Counted from the first letter of the stretch, positions 17,298 through 26,800 are shown. The stretch: 64,000 nt of DNA from Agreia sp. VKM Ac-1783 (GCF_900177765.1 NZ_FXWI01000001.1:806001-870000), one strand, 5' to 3'. The notes: generated by a model from the letters alone, not told the origin. Numbers and translations: made by a program.

Positions 17298-18056
17298 GTG
17301 GGTAGAAATCGTGAACGTGACGCATCCGCGGGGGTCTCTCTGAAGCCCCGCGTGAGTTCATTGCCCGTTCAGGCGAACGGCGTGGCCCCGATCCGGGTTC
17401 TCGATCCCGTCACTCCGCGCCCGGCGCGCATCGCCTCGCGGCCCGGTCGGCTCGCCCTTCAGCTTCTGGGTGTCGCCGCCGTCGGCGCATCCGTTCTCGT
17501 CAATGTCGTCGACCCGTACTCTGGCGTCGCCGCCTCGGAGTACTTCACCGTCGCTCTCGAGCCGGGCTCGAACCTTCCGTCGCAGAGTGTCACCTCGTCG
17601 AGCCAGGCCGCGTCGATCGTTCGCGACGGGTTCACCGTGACCGAGCCGCCGAAGCCCACGCCGACCCCGACTCCCACGCCGGCTCCCGCCGAGACGCCGG
17701 CGAAGACCGGTGGAGGCGGGGGAGGGTATGCGCCGCCCGCGGCTGCACCTGACCCGGGAAGTGCGCAGGCCATCGCCGCTCAGATGGTGGCCGACCGCGG
17801 ATGGCCGAGCACCGAATACGACTGCCTGTATTCACTCTGGTCGAAAGAGTCGGGCTGGCGCTACAACGCGTACAACGCGGGTAGCGGCGCTTACGGCATT
17901 CCGCAGTCGCTGCCGGGCAGCAAGATGGCATCGGCCGGCGCCGACTGGGAGACGAACCCTGCAACGCAGATCACCTGGGGGCTCGGCTATATCACCGGCC
18001 GCTACGAGACTCCCTGTGGAGCATGGGGACACTCGCAGAGTTCGGGCTGGTACTGA
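17298..18056 (+). CDS. secreted transglycosylase-like protein
   Basis: 252 residues. A basic N-terminus is followed by one membrane segment at about 55-72 (LALQLLGVAAVGASVLVNVV), a Pro/Thr-rich stretch (PKPTPTPTPTPAPAET) and glycines that cross the wall, and a C-terminal lysozyme-like domain from about 155. This domain contains the catalytic-type Glu in WSKESGWRYNAYNAGSGAYG and ends in CGAWGHSQSSGWY. Domains of this kind cleave peptidoglycan glycan strands. Start GTG 17298; TAAAGT lies nine bases upstream. Confidence 0.82.
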   Translation: MGRNRERDASAGVSLKPRVSSLPVQANGVAPIRVLDPVTPRPARIASRPGRLALQLLGVAAVGASVLVNVVDPYSGVAASEYFTVALEPGSNLPSQSVTSSSQAASIVRDGFTVTEPPKPTPTPTPTPAPAETPAKTGGGGGGYAPPAAAPDPGSAQAIAAQMVADRGWPSTEYDCLYSLWSKESGWRYNAYNAGSGAYGIPQSLPGSKMASAGADWETNPATQITWGLGYITGRYETPCGAWGHSQSSGWY

Positions 18057-18075
18057 TTCAGCGGTGCTGATTCAA

Positions 18076-18081
18076 TAGGCT
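18076..18081 (+). promoter_or_regulatory. -10 box of a leaderless promoter (antiporter)
   Basis: TAGGCT with six bases to the ATG at 18088. No Shine-Dalgarno is present. Confidence 0.55.
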
Positions 18082-18087
18082 GACCCC

Positions 18088-19689
18088 ATGGGGTTGGCTT
18101 TGATCGCGGTTCTTGGTGTCGTCGTCATCGTCGCGGTGTCGCTGCTCGCTCCGAAGGTCAAGGTCGCCGCTCCTCTCATCCTCGCCGTTCTCGGCATCGG
18201 GATCTCGGTTCTTCCCGGCATGCCACCCGTTCACGTCGCGAGTGCGGTCATCCTCTCGGGTGTCCTGCCGCCCCTCCTCTATGCCTCGTCGATCAGCCTG
18301 CCTCTCGCAGATCTGCGCTCGAATATCGGCAGCATCTCCGCCCTTGCGGTCGTGCTGGTGGTCGTCAGCGCGTTCGGCACGGGCTTTCTATTGTTCACGC
18401 TCTTTCCCGACCTCAACCTGGCGTCGGCCATCGCGTTGGGGGCGGTGATCAGCCCGACGGATGCCGTGGCCGCGACGTCGATCGGCAAGCGCCTCGGCCT
18501 TCCGCCTCGACTTCTCGCTGTTCTCGAAGGCGAGAGCCTCGTCAATGACGCCTCCGCCCTCGTGCTGCTCAGAACGGCGATCGCAGCGACGGCCGGAGCA
18601 ATCAGTGCGTGGCAGATTCTGGGCTCCTTCGCCTACTCCGTCGTGCTCGGGGTCGGCCTCGGCGTCGCGGTCGGATATCTCACCGTCTTCGTTCGGGCGC
18701 GAGTGCCCGATCCCGTGCTCGCCACCGCGATCTCGTTCGTGGTGCCGTTCGCCGCGTACATTCCCGCCGAGACGATCGGCGCATCCGGCATGCTCAGCGT
18801 GGTGGCCGCGGGGCTCATCACCGGCCACCTCGGAGCCACGAGTTTCTCGGCTCCGGCACGGCTGAGCGAGCGCGTGAATTGGCGCACGTTCCAGTTCTTG
18901 CTCGAGAACGGCGTGTTCCTGCTCATGGGCCTCGAACTCAAGACGATCGTCGAGGGAATGCGGCACCATCGGCTCGACGTTCCCCAGGCGGTGCTCTTCG
19001 GTCTGCTCGCCACGGTCGTGCTCATAGGCATCCGCTTCATCGTCGTGGCGGCGATGACGGCGGTCGGTCGCCTTCGGAGAAGACATCCCGATCCTGATGC
19101 GCTCGGTGCGAGGGAGGGAGTGGTGCTCTCGTGGAGTGGAATGCGGGGTGTCGTTACGGTCGCCGCGGCCCAGTCCCTGCCCGAGGACATCCCTTATCGA
19201 GAGCAGCTCGTGCTCATCGCGTACACCGTCGCCATCGTGACGCTCGTCGCGCAGGGCGCGAGTCTGCCCGCGGTGATCCGCCTCGCCGGCGTCAAGGGCC
19301 CGGCCCGCGACAAGCAGCGAGAGGAATTCGCGCAACTCGTCGATCACATCCGCCTCAAGGGCTCGGAGCGTCTCGCTGACCCTTCGCTGGCAGAGGTGGC
19401 CGGGGGAGCGCTCGACCCTGCCGTCATCGAACGCGTGCGGGTCGAGTCGTCGAGGCGCAGCGACTACGCCTGGGAGCAACTCTCGGGGCCGCACGGGAAT
19501 GGTCCGGCGGCGAACGAACAGTATGCGCTCGTCAGGCGCGACATCCTGCTGCACGAACGCGCCGCGCTGGTCGCGGCCCGTAACCGTGGCGGCTACTCGT
19601 CGATAGCCCTGATGCGCGCACAGGAGATGCTCGATCTCGAAGAAGCCGGTCTCGACCACTCGCGCGACGACGACGCGTCGGGGCACTGA
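18088..19689 (+). CDS. Na+/H+ antiporter, CPA1 family
   Basis: Exchanges cytoplasmic Na+ (or K+) for protons. 533 residues, about twelve membrane segments over 1-400, then a hydrophilic C-terminal region of about 125 residues. Characteristic sites: GAVISPTDAVAATSI with the conserved Asp, LEGESLVNDASALVLL, FLLENGVFLLMGLELK, and WSGMRGVVTVAAAQSLP. No Shine-Dalgarno; a -10 box stands six bases before ATG. The start of the next small gene lies 14 bases after the stop. Confidence 0.9.
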   Translation: MGLALIAVLGVVVIVAVSLLAPKVKVAAPLILAVLGIGISVLPGMPPVHVASAVILSGVLPPLLYASSISLPLADLRSNIGSISALAVVLVVVSAFGTGFLLFTLFPDLNLASAIALGAVISPTDAVAATSIGKRLGLPPRLLAVLEGESLVNDASALVLLRTAIAATAGAISAWQILGSFAYSVVLGVGLGVAVGYLTVFVRARVPDPVLATAISFVVPFAAYIPAETIGASGMLSVVAAGLITGHLGATSFSAPARLSERVNWRTFQFLLENGVFLLMGLELKTIVEGMRHHRLDVPQAVLFGLLATVVLIGIRFIVVAAMTAVGRLRRRHPDPDALGAREGVVLSWSGMRGVVTVAAAQSLPEDIPYREQLVLIAYTVAIVTLVAQGASLPAVIRLAGVKGPARDKQREEFAQLVDHIRLKGSERLADPSLAEVAGGALDPAVIERVRVESSRRSDYAWEQLSGPHGNGPAANEQYALVRRDILLHERAALVAARNRGGYSSIALMRAQEMLDLEEAGLDHSRDDDASGH

Positions 19690-19691
19690 CC

Positions 19692-19697
19692 TAGGAT
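19692..19697 (+). promoter_or_regulatory. -10 box of a leaderless promoter (small zinc-ribbon-like protein)
   Basis: TAGGAT with six bases to the ATG at 19704, immediately after the antiporter stop. Confidence 0.55.
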
Positions 19698-19703
19698 TGA
19701 TGC

Positions 19704-20006
19704 ATGCCCCGCAGCAACCGACCTCGTCGACGCGGGGCCGGCGATGACGACGAGCCAGAGATCGATCTCAGCCGCATCCTCACCGGCGGTCGTCGAATCG
19801 AGCATCGCCGCAGCGGTTCGTGGAACGTGCAATCGGTGTCGCCCGCGCAGGCTGTCAAAGACTACGTCTGCCCCGGATGCTCGTTGCCGGTTGTCGCAGG
19901 CACGGCACACATCGTCGCATGGCGTGCGGACGGTCTGATGGGCGAGGCGAGCGATCTCGCCGGACGCCGACATTGGCACAGCCACTGCTGGAAGATCGGA
20001 AACTGA
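19704..20006 (+). CDS. conserved small protein with a CxxC...HxxxC site
   Basis: 100 residues, function unknown. The basic N-terminus (RSNRPRRRG) is followed by an acidic patch. The C-terminal half has YVCPGCSLPV, then HIVAW, and HWHSHCWKIGN at the end: a Cys-X2-Cys and His/Cys pattern able to hold a zinc ion. Relatives in actinobacteria carry the misleading name 'ATP/GTP-binding protein'; I see no P-loop. The alpha/beta hydrolase start follows 2 bases after the stop, so the two are probably co-expressed. Confidence 0.75.
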   Translation: MPRSNRPRRRGAGDDDEPEIDLSRILTGGRRIEHRRSGSWNVQSVSPAQAVKDYVCPGCSLPVVAGTAHIVAWRADGLMGEASDLAGRRHWHSHCWKIGN

Positions 20007-20008
20007 AC

Positions 20009-20728
20009 GTGAGCATCGTAGACATCCGCAGCACCACCGTGCTTCCCGCCATTCGAGAAGACATCGTGCTGCACACCGACGACGGGTTCGAGTTGGTGGG
20101 AGAACTGGCGCTCCCGGAATCGGGAGACCCGGTCGCCACCCTCGTCACTCTCCATCCGCTTCCGACGGGCGGCGGATTCATGGACTCCCACATTCTGCGC
20201 AAAGCGGCGAACCGTCTCCCGGCTCTGGCCGATCTGGCCGTGCTCCGCTTCAACACCCGCGGCACCTCGTCGCCCCGTGGAACGAGCCAGGGCGTATACG
20301 ACCACGGCGTCGCGGAGCGCTGGGACGTGAAGGCGGCCATGGCGTTCGTCGCCGAGCGCGCGCTCCCTCACCCCTGGCTTGTCGGCTGGTCGTTCGGAAC
20401 CGAGTTGGCCCTCAAGTACGGCATCGAGCACACCGTCGACGGAGTCATCCTGCTCTCGCCGCCCCTGCATCGAACCTCCGAGGCGGAACTGGCGGCGTGG
20501 AACGAAGTGGATGTGCCGGTCACAGCGCTCATTCCCGAGCTCGACGACTACCTTCGCCCTCCCGAGGCGGCCGCTCGCTTCGCGGCGATGCCGCATATCG
20601 AGCTCGTCGCCGTGGAGGGCGGCAAGCACCTCTGGGTAGGCGAATCGCAGACGCGCAGGGTGCTCAGCGAGATCGTGGCCCGGGTGAACCCGGCCGTGCT
20701 TCCGCTGCCCGAGCGCTACGAGAGCTGA
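20009..20728 (+). CDS. alpha/beta hydrolase
   Basis: 239 residues from GTG 20009. The fold is recognised by TLHPLPTGGGFMDSHIL (oxyanion region), LRFNTRGTSSPRGTS, the nucleophile elbow GWSFGTE, the acidic residue in ALIPELDDYLRPPE, and the late His in VEGGKHLWVGES. This pattern resembles bacterial dienelactone hydrolase/esterase-like proteins related to YfbB or COG2945. Start chosen directly after the preceding stop; a longer open frame upstream lacks homology. Substrate unknown. Convergent with the AI-2E family transporter. Confidence 0.85.
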   Translation: MSIVDIRSTTVLPAIREDIVLHTDDGFELVGELALPESGDPVATLVTLHPLPTGGGFMDSHILRKAANRLPALADLAVLRFNTRGTSSPRGTSQGVYDHGVAERWDVKAAMAFVAERALPHPWLVGWSFGTELALKYGIEHTVDGVILLSPPLHRTSEAELAAWNEVDVPVTALIPELDDYLRPPEAAARFAAMPHIELVAVEGGKHLWVGESQTRRVLSEIVARVNPAVLPLPERYES

Positions 20729-20735
20729 GTCTGCG

Positions 20736-21788
20736 TCACCGTTCGTTCTGAATGGGGATGACCACCTGTTTGATGATCAGCAGCAGTGACGCTGCGACCG
20801 GGATCGCGATGAGGGCGCCCAGAATGCCGAGCAGCGTGCCGCCGGCGAGAGCCGCGATCACCACGACGGCCCCGGGAACGGAGACGGCTCGATTCATGAT
20901 GTTCGGGCTCAGCAGGTAGGCCTCGACCTGCATGTAGATCAAGTAGTAGATGGCTGCTGCGATGAACGTCGGCAGCGACCCCAGCCCGGGAATGAGGCAG
21001 ACGAGCGCGATGATGATCGAGCCCGAGAGCGTTCCGACGAGGGGGATGAGCGACAGCATGCCGGCGAGGAACGCGAGCACGGCGGGGAACGGGGCCTGGA
21101 TGATCGACAGAAACACGTAGCTGAGCACGAAGTTGATGGCTCCGAGCGAGAGTTGCCCGACGACGTAGCGACCCACGGCGTCGGTGATCTGCTCGCTGAG
21201 GTCGGCGAAGCGTTCGCGCCGTGAGGCCGGAACGAGGCGATACGTGGCCCGCTTGATCGAATTGAGCGACGCCGTGAAGTACAGGGTCAGAATGAGCACG
21301 ATGACGGTGCCGAACACGCCATTCGCGATACTCGCGCCCACGGCCAGGGCGCCGCTCGCGATGATCGAGTAATTGCCGACGTCGGTGAGGTACTTGGTGG
21401 CCTGGTCGATCACGGCCTGCACGTCGAACCCGCCGAGTTGATTCGAGAGATCGGACACCCATGTGCCCTGTTGCGCCCTGCTCACCAGAACGGGCACGAT
21501 GTCGAACAGCTGGCCGAGCTGGTCGACGATGATCGGAACGACGGCGAACACGAGACCCGCGATGATTCCGGCCACCGCGACGAAGACCACGATGATGGCC
21601 AGCCAGCGAGGAAGCTTCTTCTTCTCGAACCACGAGATCACGGGATCGAGGCCGAGGGCGATGAAGATGGCCGCACCGATGTAGGTGAGGATCGTGGCGA
21701 GCGACTCGATCGACGTGAGAATCAGGATGCCGACGCCGACACCCAGCGTGCCGACAAGTCCCAGGGTGAATGCGTTGTGGATCTTCAC
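20736..21788 (-). CDS. AI-2E family transporter (PerM/UPF0118)
   Basis: Integral membrane protein of 350 residues with about eight segments. Family signs are LGLDPVISWFEKKKLPRWLAI near residues 45-65, and the C-terminal half with PLVGTLSGSIIIALV, YMQVEAYLLSPNIMNRAVSV and LLGILGALIAIPVAASLLLI. The AI-2E family includes exporters of autoinducer-2 and Na+/H+ antiporters, so the name does not fix the substrate. Start GTG at 21788, with GGGCAGG a little upstream. Confidence 0.88.
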   Translation of the reverse strand: MKIHNAFTLGLVGTLGVGVGILILTSIESLATILTYIGAAIFIALGLDPVISWFEKKKLPRWLAIIVVFVAVAGIIAGLVFAVVPIIVDQLGQLFDIVPVLVSRAQQGTWVSDLSNQLGGFDVQAVIDQATKYLTDVGNYSIIASGALAVGASIANGVFGTVIVLILTLYFTASLNSIKRATYRLVPASRRERFADLSEQITDAVGRYVVGQLSLGAINFVLSYVFLSIIQAPFPAVLAFLAGMLSLIPLVGTLSGSIIIALVCLIPGLGSLPTFIAAAIYYLIYMQVEAYLLSPNIMNRAVSVPGAVVVIAALAGGTLLGILGALIAIPVAASLLLIIKQVVIPIQNER

Positions 21789-21938
21789 GAAAACCTGCCC
21801 TGCCCGAAGCTGTCGGATATCGCTGATGGAGTGTCCCGAATTCTATCGAGTAGAAGGACCCGAGCCTGGCAGGTCGTCACAGCCGCGCCACAGCGAGTCT
21901 CGAGCCTGCGCTCATCGACCGGCCCCACCCTATAGCTC

Positions 21939-23900
21939 GTGCACTCCTCTCACACTGACAGCCTTCCTCGATGGTGGGGTCAACCGTGGCGATTCCGAAC
22001 CGGACTCGTCGTCATCCTGCTCGTCTCGGCCGCCCTTCTGCTGTGGAATCTGGCTAAGGGAGGCGATGCAGCGTTCTACGAGGCCTCAGCGCGCTCGATG
22101 TCGGAGTCCTGGCACGCGATGCTGTTCGGGGCGTTCGATCCCGCCGCCACTGTGACGCTCGACAAGCTCAGCGGGTTCGCGGTGCCGCAGGCGCTGAGCA
22201 TCCGGCTGTTCGGCATGTCGACCTCGGCGCTCGCTCTGCCGCAGGTTCTCGAAGGGCTCGTCACCGTGTGGTGCTGCTCGGTGATCGGCCTGAGATGGGC
22301 GGGGCCTGGAGCGGGCCTCGTGGCCGCAGCCGCTGCGGCGACCACCCCGATCTTCGTATCGATGTTCGCGCATCCGATGGAGGACGGGCTCGTCACCATG
22401 GCTCTCACGGCGGCGCTGCTCTTCTTTCAGCGGGCTCTGCTCACCGCGCGGCTATGGCCCCTCCTGGTCTCGGCCGTCTTCGTGGGCGTGGGGTTCCAGG
22501 CCAAGATGATGCAGGCGTGGTTCATCCTGCCCGCCTTCGTCATCGGCTGTCTCCTGTCGACGCAGGGCCGCTGGTCGCGCCGTCTCTGGCGATCCGCGGT
22601 CGTGTCGGTCACGGCCATCGCCGCCTCGCTCGTGTGGGTGCTCGTACTGCAACTCACTCCCGACACCGAGCGCCCGTACATCGACGGTTCGACGAGCAAC
22701 AATGCCTTCGCCATGGTCTTCGGCTACAACGGGATCGACCGGCTGCTGCCGCACGCCGTGCCCGGTGCTGTGGGAGGTTCCGGTCCACATGGCATGTCAG
22801 CGCCCGTCCTCTTCGCGGCGCCCTCGGATCCGTCGGCGGCGGGAGCCTCCCTGACCAAGCTGATCGACCCGCTGTACGTCACGCAAGTGGGATGGCTGTA
22901 CCCCATAGCGATCGCCGCGATCGTGTTCGGGCTGATCCAGTGGTGGCCGCGCCGGGCCAGCGCGCCGTCTGCTTCGTTCGCCATGCTCGGCGTTGTGTCC
23001 GTCTGGCTGATCACCGCCACGGCTGTTCTCTCGGTGGCGCACACCCCGCATACGGCCTATGTCGCCGCCATCGGCACTCAGCTCGCGTTGCTGGCCGCCG
23101 TCGGATGGAAGCAGGTCCTTCGGCTGCTGCGCGCGCCGACCCGCAGAATACGGGTTGCGGTGTGCCTCGTTCTGGCGGTGCAAGCCGCATGGTCGGTGTT
23201 CCTCGCACTCGAGGGTTCTCTCCCGGCGGTTCTCGCGATCCCCATGGCGACGGTGTGCGTTGCCTCCTGGATCGTGCTCACGGTGACAGGATGGCGTGGC
23301 CGCTCGCTTCTCTCCGTCGCGGCGCAGCGCCGCACTCGCCTCGGGGCTGCGGTTCCCCTTCTCGCCGCCGCGCTGATACTCAGTGGGCCGGCAGCCTTCT
23401 CGCTGCAGGTCATCGACCCTGCCAGGAACGGCACCGGAGGAGACGCATACGTCGGAATCAAGCCGCTCAGAAACGAGGCGGCTCTGGCTTCGTTCCGACC
23501 GTCCCCGCCCCAACTGTGGGGAGGATCCGCGACACTCTCGCCGAAAGTGGGCGACCTCGTGACGGCGGCGCGCAAGGCGGGCGGCGGAGCCGATGGTCGA
23601 CCGGATTTCGTCACGGACTCGTGGGCACTCGCCGCTCAGGTGATCAACGCGACCGGAGACAGTGTGCTGACCGATGGGGGCTACTCGGGAACCGTGCCCG
23701 TGTTCACGAAAGTGCAACTCGAGCAGATGATCTCGTCGGGCTCCGACCACCTCTTCGCTGTGAAGCAGGATGCACCGGCTACCGACCCGGTCGCAGAGAC
23801 GGTGCAGAACGCGCACTGCACCCGGCTCGGGACTTTCACCACGGGCATCGCGGTGGTGAGTCCGAAATCCACGTCCGTCGTGCTCTGGGACTGCACCTGA
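21939..23900 (+). CDS. membrane glycosyltransferase, GT39/GT83 (PMT/ArnT) type
   Basis: 653 residues with about 11-12 membrane segments. The first extracellular loop holds GGDAAFYEASARSMSESW and TLDKLSG, the acidic loop typical of polyprenyl-phosphate-sugar dependent GT-C transferases. The protein ends with an extracellular domain after the last segment at about residue 470 (VTDSWALAAQVINATG, TDGGYSGTVPVFTK). It probably glycosylates envelope components outside the membrane using a lipid-linked sugar; the acceptor is unknown. The start is GTG at 21939; TATAGC at 21931 is too close for a leaderless start, so an alternative start cannot be excluded. Confidence 0.82.
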   Translation: MHSSHTDSLPRWWGQPWRFRTGLVVILLVSAALLLWNLAKGGDAAFYEASARSMSESWHAMLFGAFDPAATVTLDKLSGFAVPQALSIRLFGMSTSALALPQVLEGLVTVWCCSVIGLRWAGPGAGLVAAAAAATTPIFVSMFAHPMEDGLVTMALTAALLFFQRALLTARLWPLLVSAVFVGVGFQAKMMQAWFILPAFVIGCLLSTQGRWSRRLWRSAVVSVTAIAASLVWVLVLQLTPDTERPYIDGSTSNNAFAMVFGYNGIDRLLPHAVPGAVGGSGPHGMSAPVLFAAPSDPSAAGASLTKLIDPLYVTQVGWLYPIAIAAIVFGLIQWWPRRASAPSASFAMLGVVSVWLITATAVLSVAHTPHTAYVAAIGTQLALLAAVGWKQVLRLLRAPTRRIRVAVCLVLAVQAAWSVFLALEGSLPAVLAIPMATVCVASWIVLTVTGWRGRSLLSVAAQRRTRLGAAVPLLAAALILSGPAAFSLQVIDPARNGTGGDAYVGIKPLRNEAALASFRPSPPQLWGGSATLSPKVGDLVTAARKAGGGADGRPDFVTDSWALAAQVINATGDSVLTDGGYSGTVPVFTKVQLEQMISSGSDHLFAVKQDAPATDPVAETVQNAHCTRLGTFTTGIAVVSPKSTSVVLWDCT

Positions 23901-23989
23901 GACCAGACGTCGAACGCGCGCTGGGCGTAGTCTGAGTGCAGCGCCAGGCTTGATCGGCTATCTTTTAATGTCTTTGTCTGGAGTAATCT

Positions 23990-25828
23990 GTGCGCTTTGT
24001 ATTCGCGATCATCGCCTTCGTCGTTGCGACGGCTCTCATCGGTGTCGGTGTTGCCCAACGCACCTTCCTCCTGCCGCCGGGAAGTGTGAGCGCTGAGACC
24101 TCTCGTCCGACAGATGAGGCCTACGTTCTGCTCGACTCCGACACGCTGCGGGCTAACCCTGGTTCGCAGACGGTCTCGCTCAGCGGTGACTCCACCGTCT
24201 TCGTCGCCTACGGACGTGACGCCGATGTGAAGGCGTGGTTGAACGGCTCGAGCTACTCGCAGCTCGCGGTAGACAGCGAATCCAACAAGTTGACCGAAGC
24301 GGTCGTTCCGGCAGACCCCGCCGGCGCCAAGAATGTCGCCAGCGGCTCGGCGGATCCGGCAGGCAGCGACCTCTGGCTCGAGCAGTACACAGGCGAAAAG
24401 TCGCTCACGCGCACGATCAACGTGCCCAAGGGATACTCCGCCATCGTCGCGTCCAACGGCACCGACCCGGCGCCCGCAGACATCACCGTGGCGTGGCCTA
24501 TCGACAACTCAACGCCGTGGGCTGTGCCGCTTCTCCTCTCAGGGGCCTTCGTCCTGCTCATCGGTCTGGCTCTTCTTCTCTGGGGTCTCTGGCACATGCG
24601 ACGCCAGCAAGGGCCGCGACGCAAGCCGCCCGCCGGCACCCCCCGTCGTCGGTTCTCGCCGGCCCGAACCAATGCGATTGAGTCTGGAATGTCGAAACGG
24701 CGCAAGGCCATCACCCGCTCGATGACGGCTGCGCTGCCGGTCGTTCTCGTCGTGGCGTTGGGCGCGGGCGCGCCCATGGCGGCTACAGCCGACACCGTCA
24801 CCCCCACGCCTCGCCCCACGTCGACAGTGGGGCCCGATTCGGATTCGACGACCAAGCCGTCGGACATGCAGACCGAGACGCCGACCCCCACGCCCACGAG
24901 CACTGCTCCGGCTTCAGAGGCCGTCGTGCCGGCAGTGACCGAGAAACAGGTGCAGGCGATCATCGAGCGCGTTATCGCCGTGGAAGGCGCAGCCAATGCG
25001 TCATTCGACGCCACCGGTCTCGACGCGCGGTTCACCGGCCCGGCTCTCGAGCTGCGCAAGGCGTCGTATGCGATCCACGCTGCTCTACCGGAGTATGTGC
25101 TCCCGGCGGCCATCCCTTCTGGAGCCGCATCCGTGGTCCTTCCTCAGGCCACCACGGTCTGGCCGAAGACGGTGTTCACCATCATCGAGAACGAAGACAA
25201 GACGGTTGCCCCTCTCGCCGTCACCCTCGTTCAAGAATCCGCGCGTGCCAACTACAAGGTCGAATACGCGATCTCTCTCGAGCCCGACACGACGCTCCCG
25301 CCGGTGTCGGCGGCCAGCGTCGGTGCGTCGCGGCTTGCTCCAGACTCGAAGCTGCTGTCGATGACCCCCGACGCCGTCGAGGCGGCCTACGCCGACATCC
25401 TTGCGCAGGGATCGGCCAGTCCGTCGTTCGGACTGATCGACACCGATGGCGACACCTTGATCACGAGCGTCGGCTCCGACTACAAAGCGGCCAAGAAGGC
25501 GAAGATCGAAGAGACGGGCACAGCGACGATCGAGTATTCGAAGGTTCCGGCCATCTCTGATGGAATCGCGCTGGCGACCAACGACTCGGGTGCCATCCTG
25601 TCGTTCAACCTCCGCGAGTCCGAGGTCGTCAAGCCCACGCAGACGGGCGCCACTGTCACACCGGAGGGCGCCGTCAAGGCGCTGTCGGGTCTGGGGCCCA
25701 CAGGCAAGGGCATCGAGTCGACCTACGACTACCAGCTGCTGTTCTACATCCCGTCCGCGGGTGAGACGGGCAAACCGAAGCTGCTCGGCTTCACCCAGGG
25801 CCTCGTTCAATCCAAGGAGCTTCCATGA
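23990..25828 (+). CDS. membrane-anchored secreted protein with two signal-like segments
   Basis: 612 residues, not assigned to a named family. Order: N-terminal membrane segment (1-22), an extracellular part with LEQYTGEKSLTRTINVP (to about 170), a second membrane segment at about 175-200 (VPLLLSGAFVLLIGLALLLW), a basic cytoplasmic stretch, a third hydrophobic segment at about 244-262 that resembles a signal peptide ending APMAATAD, a Thr/Pro linker (PTPTPTSTAP), then a large domain to the end. Met234 (ATG 24689), in front of that third segment, could be an internal start. Start GTG with GGAG 6 bases upstream. Its stop overlaps the next gene by ATGA, so it is coupled to the thioredoxin/TPR protein. 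Confidence 0.7.
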   Translation: MRFVFAIIAFVVATALIGVGVAQRTFLLPPGSVSAETSRPTDEAYVLLDSDTLRANPGSQTVSLSGDSTVFVAYGRDADVKAWLNGSSYSQLAVDSESNKLTEAVVPADPAGAKNVASGSADPAGSDLWLEQYTGEKSLTRTINVPKGYSAIVASNGTDPAPADITVAWPIDNSTPWAVPLLLSGAFVLLIGLALLLWGLWHMRRQQGPRRKPPAGTPRRRFSPARTNAIESGMSKRRKAITRSMTAALPVVLVVALGAGAPMAATADTVTPTPRPTSTVGPDSDSTTKPSDMQTETPTPTPTSTAPASEAVVPAVTEKQVQAIIERVIAVEGAANASFDATGLDARFTGPALELRKASYAIHAALPEYVLPAAIPSGAASVVLPQATTVWPKTVFTIIENEDKTVAPLAVTLVQESARANYKVEYAISLEPDTTLPPVSAASVGASRLAPDSKLLSMTPDAVEAAYADILAQGSASPSFGLIDTDGDTLITSVGSDYKAAKKAKIEETGTATIEYSKVPAISDGIALATNDSGAILSFNLRESEVVKPTQTGATVTPEGAVKALSGLGPTGKGIESTYDYQLLFYIPSAGETGKPKLLGFTQGLVQSKELP

Positions 25829-26787
25829 GTTCTGTCCCCCCATCCGCAGCCAGCCTCCGCGGCGCTGTCGATCTCTCCTCGCTCGTCAACCGGCCCGCAC
25901 CGGGTGCCGCCGCCGCTCAGCCGGGTGCAGCGCCGGCAGCAGCGGGTACACCGGTGCCGCTGCCCAGTCTCGTGATCGAGGGAACTGACGCCGCCTTCAG
26001 TGCGTTCATCGAGCTGTCGAATACGGTTCCCGTCGTTGTGGTCGTAGGCGCTTCGTACAACGAGCCGAGCACCCAGCTCGACACCATCTTGCGCGCTCTC
26101 ACCACCGAGTACGCGGGCCGATTCGTTCTCGTCACGGTCGAGGCGGACGCAAACCCTCAGCTGTCGCAGGCGTTCCAGGCCCAGACCCTTCCCACCGTCG
26201 CTGCCGTTGTCGGCGGTCGACCGATCGGCCTCTTCGCCGGTGTCCACCCGGTGGAGCAGGTGCGCGACGTCATCGAACAGGTCCTCGAGCTGGCTGCCCA
26301 GCAGGGGGTCACGGGAACAGCAGTCGTCGATGGGGCGCCCGAAGCAGAGCAGTCGGCGCCCGTGGAGGCACCGCTGCCACCACACCACGCCGAGGCCTAC
26401 GACGCCATCGCTCGCGGAGACTTCGACGAGGCGATCCGCGAATACGAGACGGCCATCAAGCAAGACCCGCGTGACAGCCTCGCGGTAGCCGGTCTCGCCC
26501 AGGTGAGCCTGCTCGCGCGGCTGAAAGACAAGACCCAGGCCGAGATCCGCAACGACGCCGCAGCACGACCGACCGAGCTCGAGCCCCAGCTCCTGGTGGC
26601 CGACCTCGACCTGTCGGGCGGGCACGTTGAGGATGCGTTCGATCGCCTTCTGACGCTCTTCCCCACGCTCGACCAAGACGGCAAGAACACCGTTCGTGCC
26701 CGCCTCATCGAGCTGTTCGAGGTCGCCGGAATCGATGACCCGCGGGTCGTCAAGGCGCGAGCCCGACTCACGGGCCTGCTGTACTGA
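25825..26787 (+). CDS. cysteine-less thioredoxin-fold/TPR protein, CnoX (YbbN) type
   Basis: 320 residues. A Pro/Ala-rich N-terminus of about 45 residues, a thioredoxin fold (about 50-165) and TPR-like helices (about 190-318; AYDAIARGDFDEAIREYETA). The place of the CGPC motif reads GASYNEPSTQ, so both redox cysteines are gone, while the cis-Pro segment LPTVAAVVGG is kept. Related CnoX proteins act as chaperones that protect proteins from aggregation rather than as reductases, so a holdase role is likely; this is inference. ATGA overlap with the preceding secreted protein. Confidence 0.85.
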   Translation: MSSVPPSAASLRGAVDLSSLVNRPAPGAAAAQPGAAPAAAGTPVPLPSLVIEGTDAAFSAFIELSNTVPVVVVVGASYNEPSTQLDTILRALTTEYAGRFVLVTVEADANPQLSQAFQAQTLPTVAAVVGGRPIGLFAGVHPVEQVRDVIEQVLELAAQQGVTGTAVVDGAPEAEQSAPVEAPLPPHHAEAYDAIARGDFDEAIREYETAIKQDPRDSLAVAGLAQVSLLARLKDKTQAEIRNDAAARPTELEPQLLVADLDLSGGHVEDAFDRLLTLFPTLDQDGKNTVRARLIELFEVAGIDDPRVVKARARLTGLLY

Positions 26788-26800
26788 GCGCGACGAAGCC

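Noticed and set aside
21931-21936. TATAGC as a leaderless -10 box for the membrane glycosyltransferase
   Set aside because: Only two bases separate it from the GTG at 21939, which does not fit the six-to-seven base spacing of the others.
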